Source: Zygnema circumcarinatum (lineage: Eukaryota; Streptophyta; Zygnematophyceae; Zygnematales; Zygnemataceae). From it: 45,154 nt of DNA. The notes beneath the pieces were generated by a model. That model worked only from the letters and a program-made list of their open reading frames with translations, was not told the origin of the DNA and ran no database searches. The DNA lies in contig CM074821.1 in assembly GCA_037447605.1 (NCBI GenBank), positions 909,247 to 954,400 on the forward strand. The letters run 5' to 3'. This document shows positions 1 through 12,349 of this stretch, in pieces. Both the position numbers and the translations under genes were made by a program. Positions within the stretch are counted from its first letter, which is position 1. The number at the start of each line of letters is the position of its first letter.

Positions 1-1503
1 GGGGGTTGGGGGGAGGGAAGGGGAGAGGGAGGAGTTTAGGGAGCGGAACTGGGAAAGGGCTCGAAGTCAGTGCCCTCTCCCCCCCCACCCCCTATTCCAC
101 TCTCTCTGTGTCTCTCTCTCTACCCTGATAGTGTAGCAGACAGTGGCTGCGGGCACAGGGGTACAGTAATAAGCAGATTAGGGAGTGCATAATGTAGAGG
201 AGCAGGTAGACAGCACGTGCCAAAAAGGCGACCTTGTCTTATACGGCCGCAGCTTAATAAGTTTTCTCAATGCCCTTTGGGAGGGGGGGGAAGGGGGGGG
301 GCAACATGTGGGAGGGGGGGCTCTGTGCCGTATTCGGCAACTGAATTGTGACAAAGACAGGCTCGTGGGATGCTATGTCGGCTAATTCACTTCGATTGAC
401 AGTCCCTCCTTTTGTGACTAGGTTTTCGACCGATAAAAGTCAATTTTTAGGTTTTCTGATTATTGTGGGCTCTGTTGTGAGGGCTCTGCCTTATCGCAAT
501 TTGTTACTTGGATGTGAATGGAAGAACGGGATTAAGGGGACCGAGCTCTCAACAACAACAATATTTCTTGTTTTTTTTTCTTTTCTCTCTTATGTTCTTC
601 AGCAAATGTTGGAAGAAATACCGTATATACCCTTGTAGTGATTGTCTTCCCTTTTGAAGTCCTGATTACAAGTCGAAATGCAGACAATAAACACTTCATA
701 ACTGAAGGGGATGTTCGTATTATTCTTTTTATATACATTAGAATGTTAGAATCTCTAAAAGCGCTCACATCCCATAAAATAATCTAAAGGCCCACCTTCA
801 GGAGGAAAATGAACCCCCTCCAACCCTGTCTCAATCTCTTCTATGGTTTTTTGTTCATACTGAAACATGAAATGAGTATCCCCACTTCAACATAGGGCGT
901 GTTGCCCGAGCAATCGCCTCCCCCACTGAGATACCAATTCTTTCTGTTGTAATCTGCCGACAGCCCCCCCCATGGCCCCTGCTCGGGCCACAAACCCCTC
1001 TCAAATCTTGCACATCAAAATCCTTCATGGTAAGCCTAGACAGCTTGTGACACATTTATGTGCCCTCTGACGCTGACAAGTGTGACAGTGTACAGTCTAG
1101 AACATAGAAAAAATTCCCTACGGAAGCAAACTTTTCTAAATGACAGGAGGCATAGATTGAGGGGAAGTGGTGGGGTTAAACGCCTATTTAGGGCATTAGG
1201 GTTTCTAGGGTAAACGAGGCGCAATGATTAGCTTGTTTTGCATTGCTTGTGGACTGAGAAAAATGAAATTGAGCAACCATTGTGTGAACTTGTTCCTTAA
1301 CGATGGCCAAGGGCTTCCGAGCTTTGATTGAGTCAAACCCGCTTGCCAGCATACCAGCCCTCCCAAAAAAAACGTGGATGCAATGCAACCTTATCTTATC
1401 GTTTACCAAACAAGAAAAAAAACCAAAAAACAAACAAAAAAAAAAAAAACTAAAAACTAAAACACTCGTGGCGCTTCACATAGTGCATGAGCCCGTCTGC
1501 CTG
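1..1503. other. Downstream flank of the GT14 gene, no gene seen
   Basis: I see no convincing coding exon here. The stretch holds G-rich and CT-rich low-complexity tracts (for example 1-60 and 280-320) and an A-rich tract near 1410-1460. It lies downstream of the minus-strand GT14 stop codon at 1504-1506, so its right part probably carries that gene's 3' UTR. Only short open frames are present and none resembles a known family. Confidence 0.5.
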
Positions 1504-4500
1504 CTAGAAGCCGACGATTCTGGAAGCTTCTAGAAGGGCTTGCAAACTGTTGGGAGCGAACTTGCGTGCAAAAAGGTAACAGAGGGAAGCTCGCTTTTTC
1601 CCATTCGTGCAGAGGTCCGCCCCCTCCCGGGAGGGATCTTTGCGGTCTTCCTTGTCAAAATGCGTTCGGTTCTGCAGCACGGAACAGTACAACACAGAAC
1701 CAGCCAAATAGTCCGTAGCAGAATCACAGCTGCATAGATCTCATCAGTTTGTGCATCCCCTCCCTCTGAATGAATATTCGCCAGTTTTTGTTTTCCCCCT
1801 AGAGGGGTGAAGACCAGAGAAACGTTGAAACAAAAAAAAAAACCCAACGACAAAAAAAACAAAAGCTGATGAATCTCGGAAAACCTGAGAGCCTGGGGAC
1901 CTTCAAACGCAAAAAAAAAAACAAAAAAAAAACAAAAAAAAAACAAAAAAAAAAAAAGAGAGCCCACAATCTCACACCACAAAAAACAAATGGATGCTGC
2001 TTCCTGTCACTTAAGAGCTCATGTTGTTCTCTCATTCATCCTAAAAGCTTCACTCACTTGAAGGAATTGGATGAATCCTGGAGTGACATCTGTCGCATTG
2101 AACTCATCAGGGTGCCAACTGTCCGGGGCAAAATGTGTATATGTCAACGAGCGTCTGTTCAGATATTTTTCTTCCTCAAGAATCTGCCTCCTCCATCCCT
2201 CCCTCCTTTCACCCCATAAGAAGATGTTCTGACTATGACTAACGTACAGAGTACAGCCAATAGTTCCCACTCCATGCATTGCTTTGTTCTGTTATATGCG
2301 ACTGAACAGGAGAAAAGAGGGGAAAAAACCTGCCAACTGAGAAGGAGTACTCACCGCCATCAGTGTTTGCACATAGAACTCATCCGCAATCTGAATGAGT
2401 CTCCATCAGCACCCACAACAGGACAGTTTAGGTTTTGGGTTCAGTGAGTCTTGGACTTAAGACTGAATCAAAACGATCGATCGATTTTCAAGGTGAACTG
2501 ATTTTTTAGATTGCACATTTGTTGTTCCCTCCTCACCTTGAACTTCCTCTCCTTGAAGAGGTTGAAGTAGGTATCATCCATTACCACTTTCTCTGCGTGC
2601 CTTCGGTTGAGCACGAACCACTGCATGAGGGAAGACATCATGTCACGTCACGCACATGTATTGCATGCCACACATGCCAGAGGCCATGGCCTGACATTAA
2701 AAAAAAAGGAAAAAAAAAAAAACTGATAGCAAAAAGTGCACCTCTTCATCTCAAATTTGAGGTTGTTTTTGTTTATAGAAGCCAACCCTTGATGTAATCA
2801 GCATTCACAAACCCATTCAGTGCCTTACATTTCTTACATTTCATTTCATTTCTCTCTTCTGCTTTCAGTATTTTTATCAGTATTGCCAAAAGAACCAGGA
2901 AAATATAAGGGGAAGTGAGCAGGAAATGGAGCATTCTTCGCCATTTGCAACCCCAACCTGTGATCCTTTCCGCCATTGTCTGCCCTTTATGATGGGGTCC
3001 ATATCTCTGTCATATCGCGGATTGTTCTTTCGATGACTGGAAAACAAGAGGGGTTCGAACAGACTCAGATTGGTTCAAACATTTCCTACTCCCCATAAAG
3101 GACAAAGAGAGGGAAGAGAAAAGGAAGAGACAAGTGGCTAAACCTTCAAAACCCTAAACAGACATAAGCTAAATGTTTAAAAGCAAATTCGATGAAGGTG
3201 ACAGACCAAGATGATGAAAATTTGTGTGTGGGTTTAGGGTTCCTACCTGGTCAGATGACTCAAATTGGTGGCAAAGAGGTAATCTTGAACATAGGTGAAG
3301 TTGTGGAGAGGGATGCATCTGTAGTTGGGAGATAATGACCCCAATCTCCCAAATCACGAGTGAAACAAATTTGCTTTCTTCTGAATGCAGAAACACTTTT
3401 GGAAACGAATCGGAGAGGGCTTCAAAACTGGAATATCAAAAGGTTAAGCCTCTTTTAATGATCAATCAGTAAAGTCTATGGCAATGTACAGCTTATAGCT
3501 ACAAGGTTGGCCACATAGAAGTCAAAGCTTCCCCCTCAGCGTTTTTAACATTTCTTTTCTTCTCAAGTAGACTCTTTATCGGAACACCCGTTAAAGACCA
3601 TTATTACCACCCATTATGATATGAGACTTCCTCGTAGTTTCAAAAAAGTTCCCTCTTAACCTTTGCAAGTCTGCCCCAATTCGAGTCTACTTTAGAATAA
3701 AAAGGGCCCCAAAGGAGGGGCATTTCTCAGAAAGGACAAAAGATGCTCACGCTTCGGAAAGAAGGATGAATCGCTGCACAGTTTTGTCGCGTAGTGCTGT
3801 AGCCAGTAGGCGCCTTGTGGCTGTGACAATTGTCACACTGCCCCAACGTATCTGTAATAGCCGCACACATGCATACACATATAGTTACATATGTCTCATA
3901 TATATATATATATATTATATATGTATATATATCAGAAAACTCACATGAGTGAATCTTACTCACGTCTCACGCCATGGCTGAAGAGGTGGTAAAGTTTTTT
4001 TGAAAAATCGATGCCATCAGATGAAAACCATACATAAATTCTGAGCCGCAGATAAACACATAGCTTGAGCAAGTCTAGCTTCGTGAAGGAGCCTTTGTCG
4101 TCATTCAGATGCCCTAAACAGGCATAGTTAAGGAAATAAAGGTTTCAAAAGTGAGAGGGCGAACTCACTGGAATGCTTGGAATTTGAGTGTTGTAAAATT
4201 CCCGAGCGGCGACAGTGGAGGAATTATACTGAAAAGAGCTATTGGAAGAGTGAACATGAAGAACATACTCCCCCTTATGGCCCTGCAAAAATCTCACTGC
4301 CCTTATGAATCATCAAAATGTCGTCTTAGTGAAATACAAACTACTTCGCCGAATATGAATTCCTCCCCCCCCCCCCCCCTCCCCCCTCCTCCCCCCTCTC
4401 TCTCTTTCGCTCTCTCTTTCTCCCTCCCCTCTCTCTCTCCCCCCCTCACTCACTCTCTCTCTCTCCCTCTCTCTGAGAAGGATGGTGAAGAATAAAATTT

Positions 4501-5141
4501 TGCACCTTCAGAAACTTGCGCCAGAGGGCTGCAAGAGGGAGTGGCCCTTGAGTCAAAAAAAGGAACGCCATCTTTCCTTTGGCATCTTTCGAAAACCCTC
4601 CCTTCAAAATGTGCCTCCTCGCGGACCCCAGAATGCGTTTATCGATCGCTTGCTGCTTCTCCTCCTCCTCCGCAGACAGCACAAGAGGAGAGAAGTGCTT
4701 CCTTCTATTGCTTTTCCCATCCGTACTCTGCCCCTCCTGTACTACCCCACTGGTCACGTTTTTACTTGCAAACTCAGCACTTGCTCCTGCTTCTTTTCCG
4801 CCCGAGCCAATACCCATCAATAGGTTTTCTAAGGGCTCACTTTTAGTAACATTGCCCCGAGACTGCGCTCCACTCTCTGATGCATTCTTTGATTCCATGC
4901 CCTCCTTGATGCTGCCAGTATCTGCACCTCCCGGATGCTGCTTGCCAGTCACATTGCCTCCCCCTTCTTTCCATTTTGCAGGCACTTCCACATTCCAATC
5001 TGATTCTATTCCTTCAATGGGGCCCTTCACTTGGAGCGTGGAGCCTCCACTGATAATTATTGCTGTTGTGATCAAGAAGGTGAGTAAGGTCAGCAGTGCA
5101 GCTGCAGCTGCAGCCCCAACATAGGGCTGCTTCACATCCAT
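1504..5141 (-). CDS. GT14 family (core-2/I-branching type) membrane glycosyltransferase
   Basis: Predicted Golgi type II membrane glycosyltransferase of about 471 residues. Exons on the minus strand: 5141-4506, 4282-4169, 3851-3751, 3318-3247, 3036-2958, 2620-2537, 2390-2355, 2183-2058 and 1671-1504; all junctions are GT-AG and phases close. Residues ~8-32 form one hydrophobic anchor after a short N-terminus, followed by a ~150-residue Ser/Gly/Glu-rich stem with several N-glycosylation sequons. The catalytic domain opens with KMAFLFLTQGPLPLAALW, the typical first motif of plant GT14 proteins. It continues with RWGSVTIVTATRRLL, QRFILLSEACIPLHNFTYV, WRKGSQWFVLNRRHAEKVV and ends with CYLFARKF, all at family-typical positions. 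The family (Pfam Branch) transfers sugars such as GlcNAc or glucuronic acid onto glycans; plant members act on arabinogalactan proteins, but the substrate here cannot be read from sequence. The start is the first Met before the membrane anchor. One exon (2390-2355) is only 36 nt. Confidence 0.88.
3899..3933. repeat. AT dinucleotide microsatellite
   Basis: A run of alternating T and A with small interruptions. It lies in the second intron of the GT14 gene, just upstream (in gene sense) of the exon that starts at 3851. Confidence 0.9.
4364..4476. repeat. C-rich and CT-rich low-complexity tract
   Basis: A poly-C run followed by CT dinucleotide-like sequence. It lies in the first intron of the GT14 gene, immediately beyond the exon 1 donor at 4505-4504, so on the gene strand it is a purine (GA) tract. 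Confidence 0.85.
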
Positions 5142-6815
5142 CGTCTGCCCCTTCCTAGTTAAAAAAAGCGCATTTTGATGGACTCGAGCAAAGCAATCTT
5201 CCTGTTTCCATAGTCAGATCGCTTGGATGAAGACAGCTACTGTTGCAGACTGAAACACAGCAGGAAAAGAGAGAGAGAGAGAGAGAAAAAAAAAAAAAAA
5301 AAACACAACAGAGGAAGAACCCGAAACCCTTAAAACCACAAAAATCCAAAAGCCCTTTTCAGCAGAAAGGTAGAATTGCAGACTTGAAAAAGAAGGGAAG
5401 CTCAGACTTCGGCCGAAACCACGCGATCAGGCCTCCGAGGTTTTGAAGAGAGCCCCATTCACATGTGAGCGCCAAACTTTCAAAATTTGAAAAGATCAAA
5501 CTGCGCAGTTCCCATTAAACATAGAACGTATCAAACCATATCGAGATATTTCGATATTTAGTACGTTCTTATGTTTGGGTCGATGCTGGACTTGTCACGT
5601 GGCGATCGGGAATTCGTTCCCCGTGATAGGATCCAACGGCTGGGATTGCAGTGTGCACGGATGGATGCGATTTGGGACGTCGGATTTCTGTCACGTCACG
5701 CAATGGTAGACAATTCTCCCTCCCGGAGAGCCCTGGAGTGCGCAGGAAACGTTGGGACGATATCGTGGGTTTGAGTGGTTGCATGTTTTTTGGTTCTACA
5801 GTTTTTAGAGTTTCTAGGGTTTTGGGGCTTTTGGGGTTGTTGGGCTTTCAGGGTTTTATGGTATGGTCACTACTTCGACAATATAAAGAAGGCGAACTGC
5901 TGGGAATGCACGCAAGGAGTGCATGAAAGCGCTGACTCTCTATGCGTAAGAAACACGAGGAGTCCAAATTTTCATAAACCCGCAGACAGTTCAGGGTTGC
6001 TTCTTTGTGAAAAAAGTGTGAAACATGCAAAAAACATGTTTGATTTGTCAAAGCCACTCTCCGATCTATTATCAATAGGAAGAATGCAGTTTGTAAGAGG
6101 TTGGAATATGGAGCGGGGAAGAGGGGGAAGAGGTAGACAGAAGTTGGAGGGGAGAGAAGCGAGAGAGAGAGAGGATGAGGGGAGAGATGGAAAGAGCGAA
6201 GGAGATGGAGAGGGAGAAGGTAATGGAGAGAGAAGGGGGTGGAGAGTGAGGAGGTGGAGAGAGGGCGATGGAGAGAGAGAAGGAAAGGGATGGAAGAGGA
6301 GCAACCCTGTTAGCCATGGAACGTGAAGTGACTAAAATCGATTATTTGCTCTAAAAGAAGCCTTTCGACTACAGTACTGCGAGATGAGAGGGCATACCTT
6401 TGTCTAACAAAAGAAAAAAAACTGGCTAGAATTACAAATTGGCAAAAAGATCACTAGCTTTACAAGGTGCAAATTTAAATTCACCTCTGAAGTTTGGACA
6501 ATATTCACATTTGCCTCTGTAATTGTAAGGTGGGGCGAGCGTAATTTACACTGAAAGTGCACTAATGGAAAGAACGAGAAAAATGGGACAGGGAAGGAAG
6601 AGAGAGAAAGCATCTAAACTACGTCAGTTCCTATCAGTTCCGTTTAGTTCCATTCAGTTCAGTTCTGTTCCTCCTCCGAGCCTTAATGATAATCACAAAA
6701 TGGGCCGCTCCATTCGATGGTAACCAAATTAAAGAAGTAAGGCCTCATAGGGCGGGCAGGCCCTCGAATGCCAAAATTGGTGTCAGGAATCGAGGTCGCA
6801 ATTTTGAGAGCTTGT
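5142..6815. other. Intergenic region between GT14 and ZUP1-like genes
   Basis: This stretch lies between the start of the GT14 gene and the end of the ZUP1-like gene, which are in tandem on the minus strand. It should hold the GT14 promoter and 5' UTR and the 3' UTR of the next gene. Visible structure: a GA and A-rich tract at 5270-5305, a short sequence near 5628 (ATCCAACGGC) that resembles in reverse the core of the tandem array at 12350-12810, and a purine-only tract at about 6108-6300. Open frames in the purine tract are low-complexity and not supported as genes. Confidence 0.5.
6108..6300. repeat. Purine-rich (GA) tract
   Basis: About 190 bp of nearly uninterrupted G and A on the plus strand with irregular GAGAGG and GGAGA units. 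It is intergenic, about 500 bp past the stop codon of the ZUP1-like gene. Confidence 0.85.
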
Positions 6816-9800
6816 TCAATAAGAATGCAGAATACTTTCCAGCACCTTGAGCCGCTCCAGCTCTTCTCCTTCGGCCATATCAGGATCGACATAGCACAGC
6901 TGATTCCCATGTAATCCACATCACATGTGAATGTAAGTACAGACAGTGAAAGATAGACGTGCAGGGAGAAGATCAAACCCTCCTTTCTGACCGATTCATA
7001 CTCTAATCCAGGGCTGAAAATTGGCAGCTCTACTTGCTAGTCCTAAAAATTTTGAGAGACAGACCCTGATACATTCATGAAGTGCACCCAAAAAAAAAAA
7101 AAAAAAAAAAATGGAAATCGGGCAAAGAAATGAGGCACCCGAGATCGGCGTTGTCAAACAGAGTGTACATGTTCACCTGATACATAGCTTTATGCAAAGT
7201 ATGAACCCCTCGTTTCACCATTCTCTGCCATCCTTTGTGTTGCCTCAATGCTTTCTCAAGTTCTTCCGTGCGCTGCTCCCCACCACCGTTACAAACTTTA
7301 AAGCTCTGCTAACAATGATGTCAAAATGCAATACAGAGATGATTACGCTGAGATAGAGTTGATTGATGATAGTGGATGCTCTCCAGAGCATTTAAACTGG
7401 ATTTGAAATCTTAGGTACTCCCATTCCTCTTACCTGCGAAGGATCCAACACCAAAAGAAAGACTTCTTCATGAGAGCTCCCATTTCTTCGTCGGCGCTCT
7501 ATGCCCACAATTGTCCTGGAATGACCCTGATGTTGGAAATACAGTGGCCTGCAAATTCAGCAGTTTTCCAAGCCACATAATCACGCTTTGGGTCTTGTTG
7601 ACTTGAAGGAAGAAATAAGCAGAGATGGGAAAGGAACACGATGACCAAAAAGCTACCAAGCAACAAGACTATGAATTGCCAGGTATAGCTCATCTACTGG
7701 CATTCAAACAGAATAGTTCCTCCACATTCTGATTCAGAATTCGGTAAGCCAAACCAGAATTCTCCCTTCTCCCTTCTCCCTTCTCCCTTCTCCCTTCGGT
7801 GTTCTTGCCTATCAACAAATAAAGTGACTTGAAAACTGCAGAAGGGTAGTTTGCCAATCCACAGTTGAAGAAAGTATAGAGAACACAGGCCACAGGATGA
7901 TTTTGGGCAACGACTCTAGTACAGAACGTAAAATATGTACCTGCAGTTTTAGAAGATATTCAAAATGCAATTCTTTCAAGAACTCAGGCGCAGGATCCTT
8001 CAGTGAGGAGGTTACGCTTACGGTTTATTGCTCATATAAATCTTCTGCTCCAATGCATCAAACGCATTCCTTGCCTCTCTGTTTCGCCTCCTTTCTTCGG
8101 TGAAGTATTCCCAGACCCATTCCACCAATCTCATATGTGCTTTTGACCTTGGCCTCTCTCCTGCAGCTTCCTCCACCTTCTCTTTCCCTTCGGACTGCCA
8201 TATCCTCTCAAATCCTCCCTCTCTATTCGTGCCCACAGCACCGGAACTCGACCTGTCGAAGCTTAAACTTACTAATGAAAATTTGCGAGGAGATCCGCCT
8301 TCCCTTCTCGTGTTGCAAGTAGCAGAGCTATGGTGTGCGCAGCTTTTTTCAGTATCTCTGTCACAACAGTGTGGAGAAAGTCTGACGCGTTTTCTCACGG
8401 TGCACCTATCTTCCTCCCAAATTCCAAGACTCCCTTTATCACAAACGCCCCTATCACTGTCAGCTATCCTTCCCTCTGCCGAAGTTAGAAATGACGGTGG
8501 AGCAGTCTGACTTTTTCCCTTATGCGCACCCCTCCTTTCGGCACAATTACCTACAGCTTCAACACTGCCACGGCGTTCACCAGCAGTTGCTCCATTTCCA
8601 TGGCCTTCGCCTGCTTCACAGCAACCAAACCAATACACCTTCAGACACCAAGCTTCAATCCTGAAAATAAGGACCATAGTAAGCAGGTGAATACACATAA
8701 CGGATTAGTATACTGCGTTGCCCCTTAGCTAACCATTTTGGCTTCCTTGATCAGAGGTGACTGCAGCATACCTTGACATGATTGTTCTTGTCCAGGACTG
8801 GCTTCTCTGAAGGAAGGTTTCTTTAAATGCACCGTTTCACTCGAGTTTGCCTCTCCAAGTGACGACTTGAAGTCCACAATCCTTGCTTTGAAGCCGAAAG
8901 ACCTCAAGAGAGTTGCACATTCTGTAGTCCCAATCCACTTATGTGTACCACAGACCTTATGGGATAGCTGCTCCGCCCCCACCTCATCAAAACCCTGTTT
9001 CCAGGCAATTTCAAGCCACTGCTGCAAGGCCGAAATCTCGGGAACGTACCCGACTCCACCAAATAAAGCCATCTTACTCTTCTCGTCTCGCCGCATTAAG
9101 TGCGAGCACAGCATCTGAACATAGTCAATCAGAAACGAGACACTGCGGGCCCTTGTCACACAAGTTAGCTTGGCAACCCTGGCATATATGTGCCTTGTTA
9201 TGTGAAGTACAGACGAAAGAGTCACCAATGCTACCAGATCTGAATGGCAACAGTACACGGACTGTAGGAATTGCTGACGGTAGTAGTTTGATTGCTTATA
9301 GGAGGAACCTTTATCAAGTGCACCAAAAAGATCTGTTTGAGATGCAGTTATTGAGGAAAAGTTTCCTCACAGTTGCAATGAACTTCACAGTATATTTATT
9401 ATACTTGTTCTATAAGAAGAGACGAAAAATGTGGATCTTAAAATAAACTCTGAAACCTCAAATGTGGGACCTATCCGTATGTGCTCACAAAGTCGTCAAA
9501 TTCTTCCATGAAAGATGTTGAAGCTATCCTTCCGACAATTCGTGCAAATGCACAGCAGGTGAAGCAACCTTCCCTTCCTAAACTAAACTTGCCATTCAAA
9601 AGCTCAGAACAAGCACGTACCTGGATGTTTCGCCAGCCACATCCCCACCCGAGATCATCTAAACGGCGGCTAAAATAATGGTCGACATGTCCCGACAAGG
9701 CGGCCCTGGAGTAGCCTGTGTTGTCAGCCTCTAAGCAGCGCCGCAAAAGCAACACAATCCCTTCTGCCGATTCAGTGAAGCCCGCACGAGCTTGGTGCAG

Positions 9801-11441
9801 GACCAGGCTCTGAATCTCCTTCTGCAGTACATCTCCCACATGAAGATTCAAAGCTCAAACCTCAAATCTGGAATCAAGGATGCCTGCCCATTCTGGAGTG
9901 ATAGCCTGAAAAAATCCGCTAATTGGCACGGATATATATGCTTAAGTACCCAATAGTGAAGCAGGCTTTGCCACGAACGCACACTTTCAAAGTAACTGCC
10001 CGAGTTGAATGAACTTAAACTTGAAACAAGCAAAAAATCTAGTATGATCCTGCATATTCACCTTCAGTTCTACTGCTTGCTCTCCTTCCGGTTCCTTACG
10101 CAAGTGGCTCGCCCCGAAAACTTTGTTAGCTAAATCTTTGGCCGGCGAATGCCGTGTTCCTTTTCTTTGTCGTTCGGGTTCGGAGTTTGACGAGGTTTTT
10201 GTGGGTTTGGGCGATGCAGGTCCGTTGTCCTCCTCATCAAGCTGATGCTGAAGATGGTGACTGTCCCATTCAGACATGGGCATGAGAGATCCGCATGTGC
10301 AGCACCTAACGGGAACATCCCCAGGCATTCCAAGAGCAGCCACACGTATAGATTCTGGCTCTTCCGCTTCACACGGACTGAGCTTTTCATAAAAATATCG
10401 TTTCCCTGATGACCGTTGCTGCACAGACCACAACAACGTCGGTGCTTGAGGACAAGCTTATACCTTTCCGAAAAAGACGCCGCCTTTCAGAAATTCGGCA
10501 AGGAGGAGGGAAACAAGGCAGAAAAAAACAAGGGAAAGTAGACATGGGTTGATCCTTGACAAATGGGACAGCCTTGCAAAGAACGAGAGCAATCCGACCA
10601 CTCAAGCATGCAGCAACTGCAAAAATACGCAGCTCCCGAAAAAGTAGTCGGCTATTTGTCTCAATGCTTTTCCACCAGTGAATCCCCTGTTTTTTCTTGC
10701 CCGGCGACCATCAGGTAAATACCTTATTTTGTAAACTTGCCACCTGACTGGGCCCTTTGTCTCTCATGATCTCCTCGTCATGTTTAATCACGTGTCTGCA
10801 GCATGCCAGTACGTCAACGTATGACTAACACATATCAGAGCAGGAAAACAGAAGCGAGCTTTAAGGTCTAAACTAGGAAATCCAACAACTGAAAAAAACT
10901 CTCGATGAAATACCGCCTAAACAATTCAACAAAGGTATGGAGGTCTGTTGTGTGATACATATAGACCAGACTGTTCTATTTTTTTGTTCTGTGCCTTCTC
11001 ATTCTGTTCTGAGCACATTTCTTCCGTGTGATGATGTCCTGGAGATGCATAACAATCAGCACCCTTTCTAAATGATGCAGAATTCTTCAAAATAGTATGA
11101 GCAGACAGAATTCACTTCTGATTTAAGTTCCCAGTCCTGCTATCCCTCACACCTTTGCAGATCCACCAATGGAACTAACCGATTGCTCGTAGGGCAATAC
11201 CCTTTCATTTGAATGTATACACGTTATGTTTCAAGCGACACGCTCAGGCACACAGGCTCCCCCCTAAAGGTGATGTTGCAACCAATCAATCTGCAACGCA
11301 CATTTCATACACACTAATATTATACATTGTTCACTTTACTACGCAAACCCGCACTTTCCAGAAAACTTACAGCCTTTGCATTGCCTCTTGACATTCTTTA
11401 GGTTCAACATCTTATCATAGTCAATTACCACAGCTGGCTTA
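6816..11441 (-). CDS. ZUP1/ZUFSP-like C78 family peptidase with zinc fingers; 5' end not fixed
   Basis: Members of this family are cysteine peptidases of the UfSP fold; ZUP1 cuts K63-linked ubiquitin chains and acts in genome maintenance. Minus-strand exons: 11441-11371, 11201-11153, 10795-10744, 10600-10561, 10483-10464, 10418-10062, 9821-9621, 9114-8772, ~8652-8022, 7548-7434, 7272-7177 and 6899-6816. A C2H2 finger (Cys-x4-Cys ... His-x3-His) is assembled from the first three exons. CPIC (split by an intron) and CCTCG motifs follow. The peptidase part shows [13 protein letters not shown] with the catalytic Cys, then [20 protein letters not shown], then [17 protein letters not shown] with the catalytic His, and LVLDPSQ with the Asp. 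About 685 residues are readable. Uncertain points: the first coding exon is missing, or translation starts at the in-frame ATG at 11410. The acceptors used at 10600, 9821 and 8652 are weaker than nearby ones and were chosen for phase. Confidence 0.82.
7762..7797. repeat. Short tandem repeat, 7-bp unit CTCCCTT
   Basis: Five perfect copies of a 7-bp unit, in the intron of the ZUP1-like gene between the exons ending at 8022 and starting at 7548. On the gene strand it reads as a purine tract. Confidence 0.9.
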
Positions 11442-12340
11442 CTGAAAAAAATAATGCTAATTCAATTACAGACCAATGAGGCCTGAGTGAGATGGGCAAG
11501 CCTCAACAACTGGCCAGCTTTGAGTTTCATCCTTGTCAAAACGAACCCATTAAAGAGATAGCAATCTGAGCAATCAATTCTGATATGGAGAACATACGAG
11601 CCTGAAACTCAAGAACCAAAAAAAAAAAATTACAAGAAGGAAAAACTAGCAAGAGCCTCTTACATGCACCTTCCGCGCTGCGCTTCTTTGAACTCTTGCC
11701 TTTAAGGGATGAGTCTACATCTATGAAGCTGAGTGCAATCACTCTCTGCCCTCTCTCTCGTATCTTTACTTGTAAATCCTCACAAACATCTCATTCCTGC
11801 TTCCGAGAAACTCATCAGGCTGAGAACAGCCCTTGAACCCGAACAGTCAACTCTTTCTGACAGTCGCTCCGCCACTGAATACATATGAAACTGTGCATTT
11901 CCTTCACCTTAAAACAGCTTCCTTCCTTCCTTCCTTCCTCGTGCAAGTTCAGCTCCACAGGACCTTCGTCCTCTCACAAATTCAGCATGGAGCCAGAGAG
12001 CTGCCTAGTTCAGTCATCACTTTTTTCTAAGCATTTCCTAAGATGACTTGTCGAATAATTACCAGCAGAATGAAAATATATTACGCGAGCAAGGAGAAAC
12101 GCCGAGCAGATGAGAGCAATAGTGCACAGCGCGCATTGGCATTGGCGTTTGCAGGAACTTTAAGTGAAAGCCCTTTTCATTAACTCCAGGTAAACTTCAA
12201 GAGGCGAAATGTATATATGGCATTGATCTCACCATGGCGATGATGCCATCCAATGTACTGTACATCTATGCACAAAATCAGCCTCATAGGGAACCACGAG
12301 GAGCTGGAGAGCCGCTCCAAACTTTTTCTTCCAACAGCCA
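11442..12340. other. Upstream region of the ZUP1-like gene, possible extra exon
   Basis: The 5' part of the ZUP1-like gene must lie here or the coding sequence begins inside the first exon given. A minus-strand open stretch at about 11795-11680 reads as plausible protein (for example VIALSFIDVDSSLKGKSSKK) and ends at possible donors. All of its donors leave phase 1 or phase 0, while the next exon needs phase 2, so I do not include it. The rest shows no coding signal. A short TTCC repeat lies near 11922-11938. Confidence 0.4.
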
Positions 12341-12349
12341 ACGTGGGGG

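Noticed and set aside
11680-11795. Possible first exon of the ZUP1-like gene reading VIALSFIDVDSSLKGKSSKK
   Set aside because: Its available donors give phase 1 or 0, but the next exon needs phase 2, and ZUP1 proteins have no matching segment that I recognise. cDNA could reverse this.
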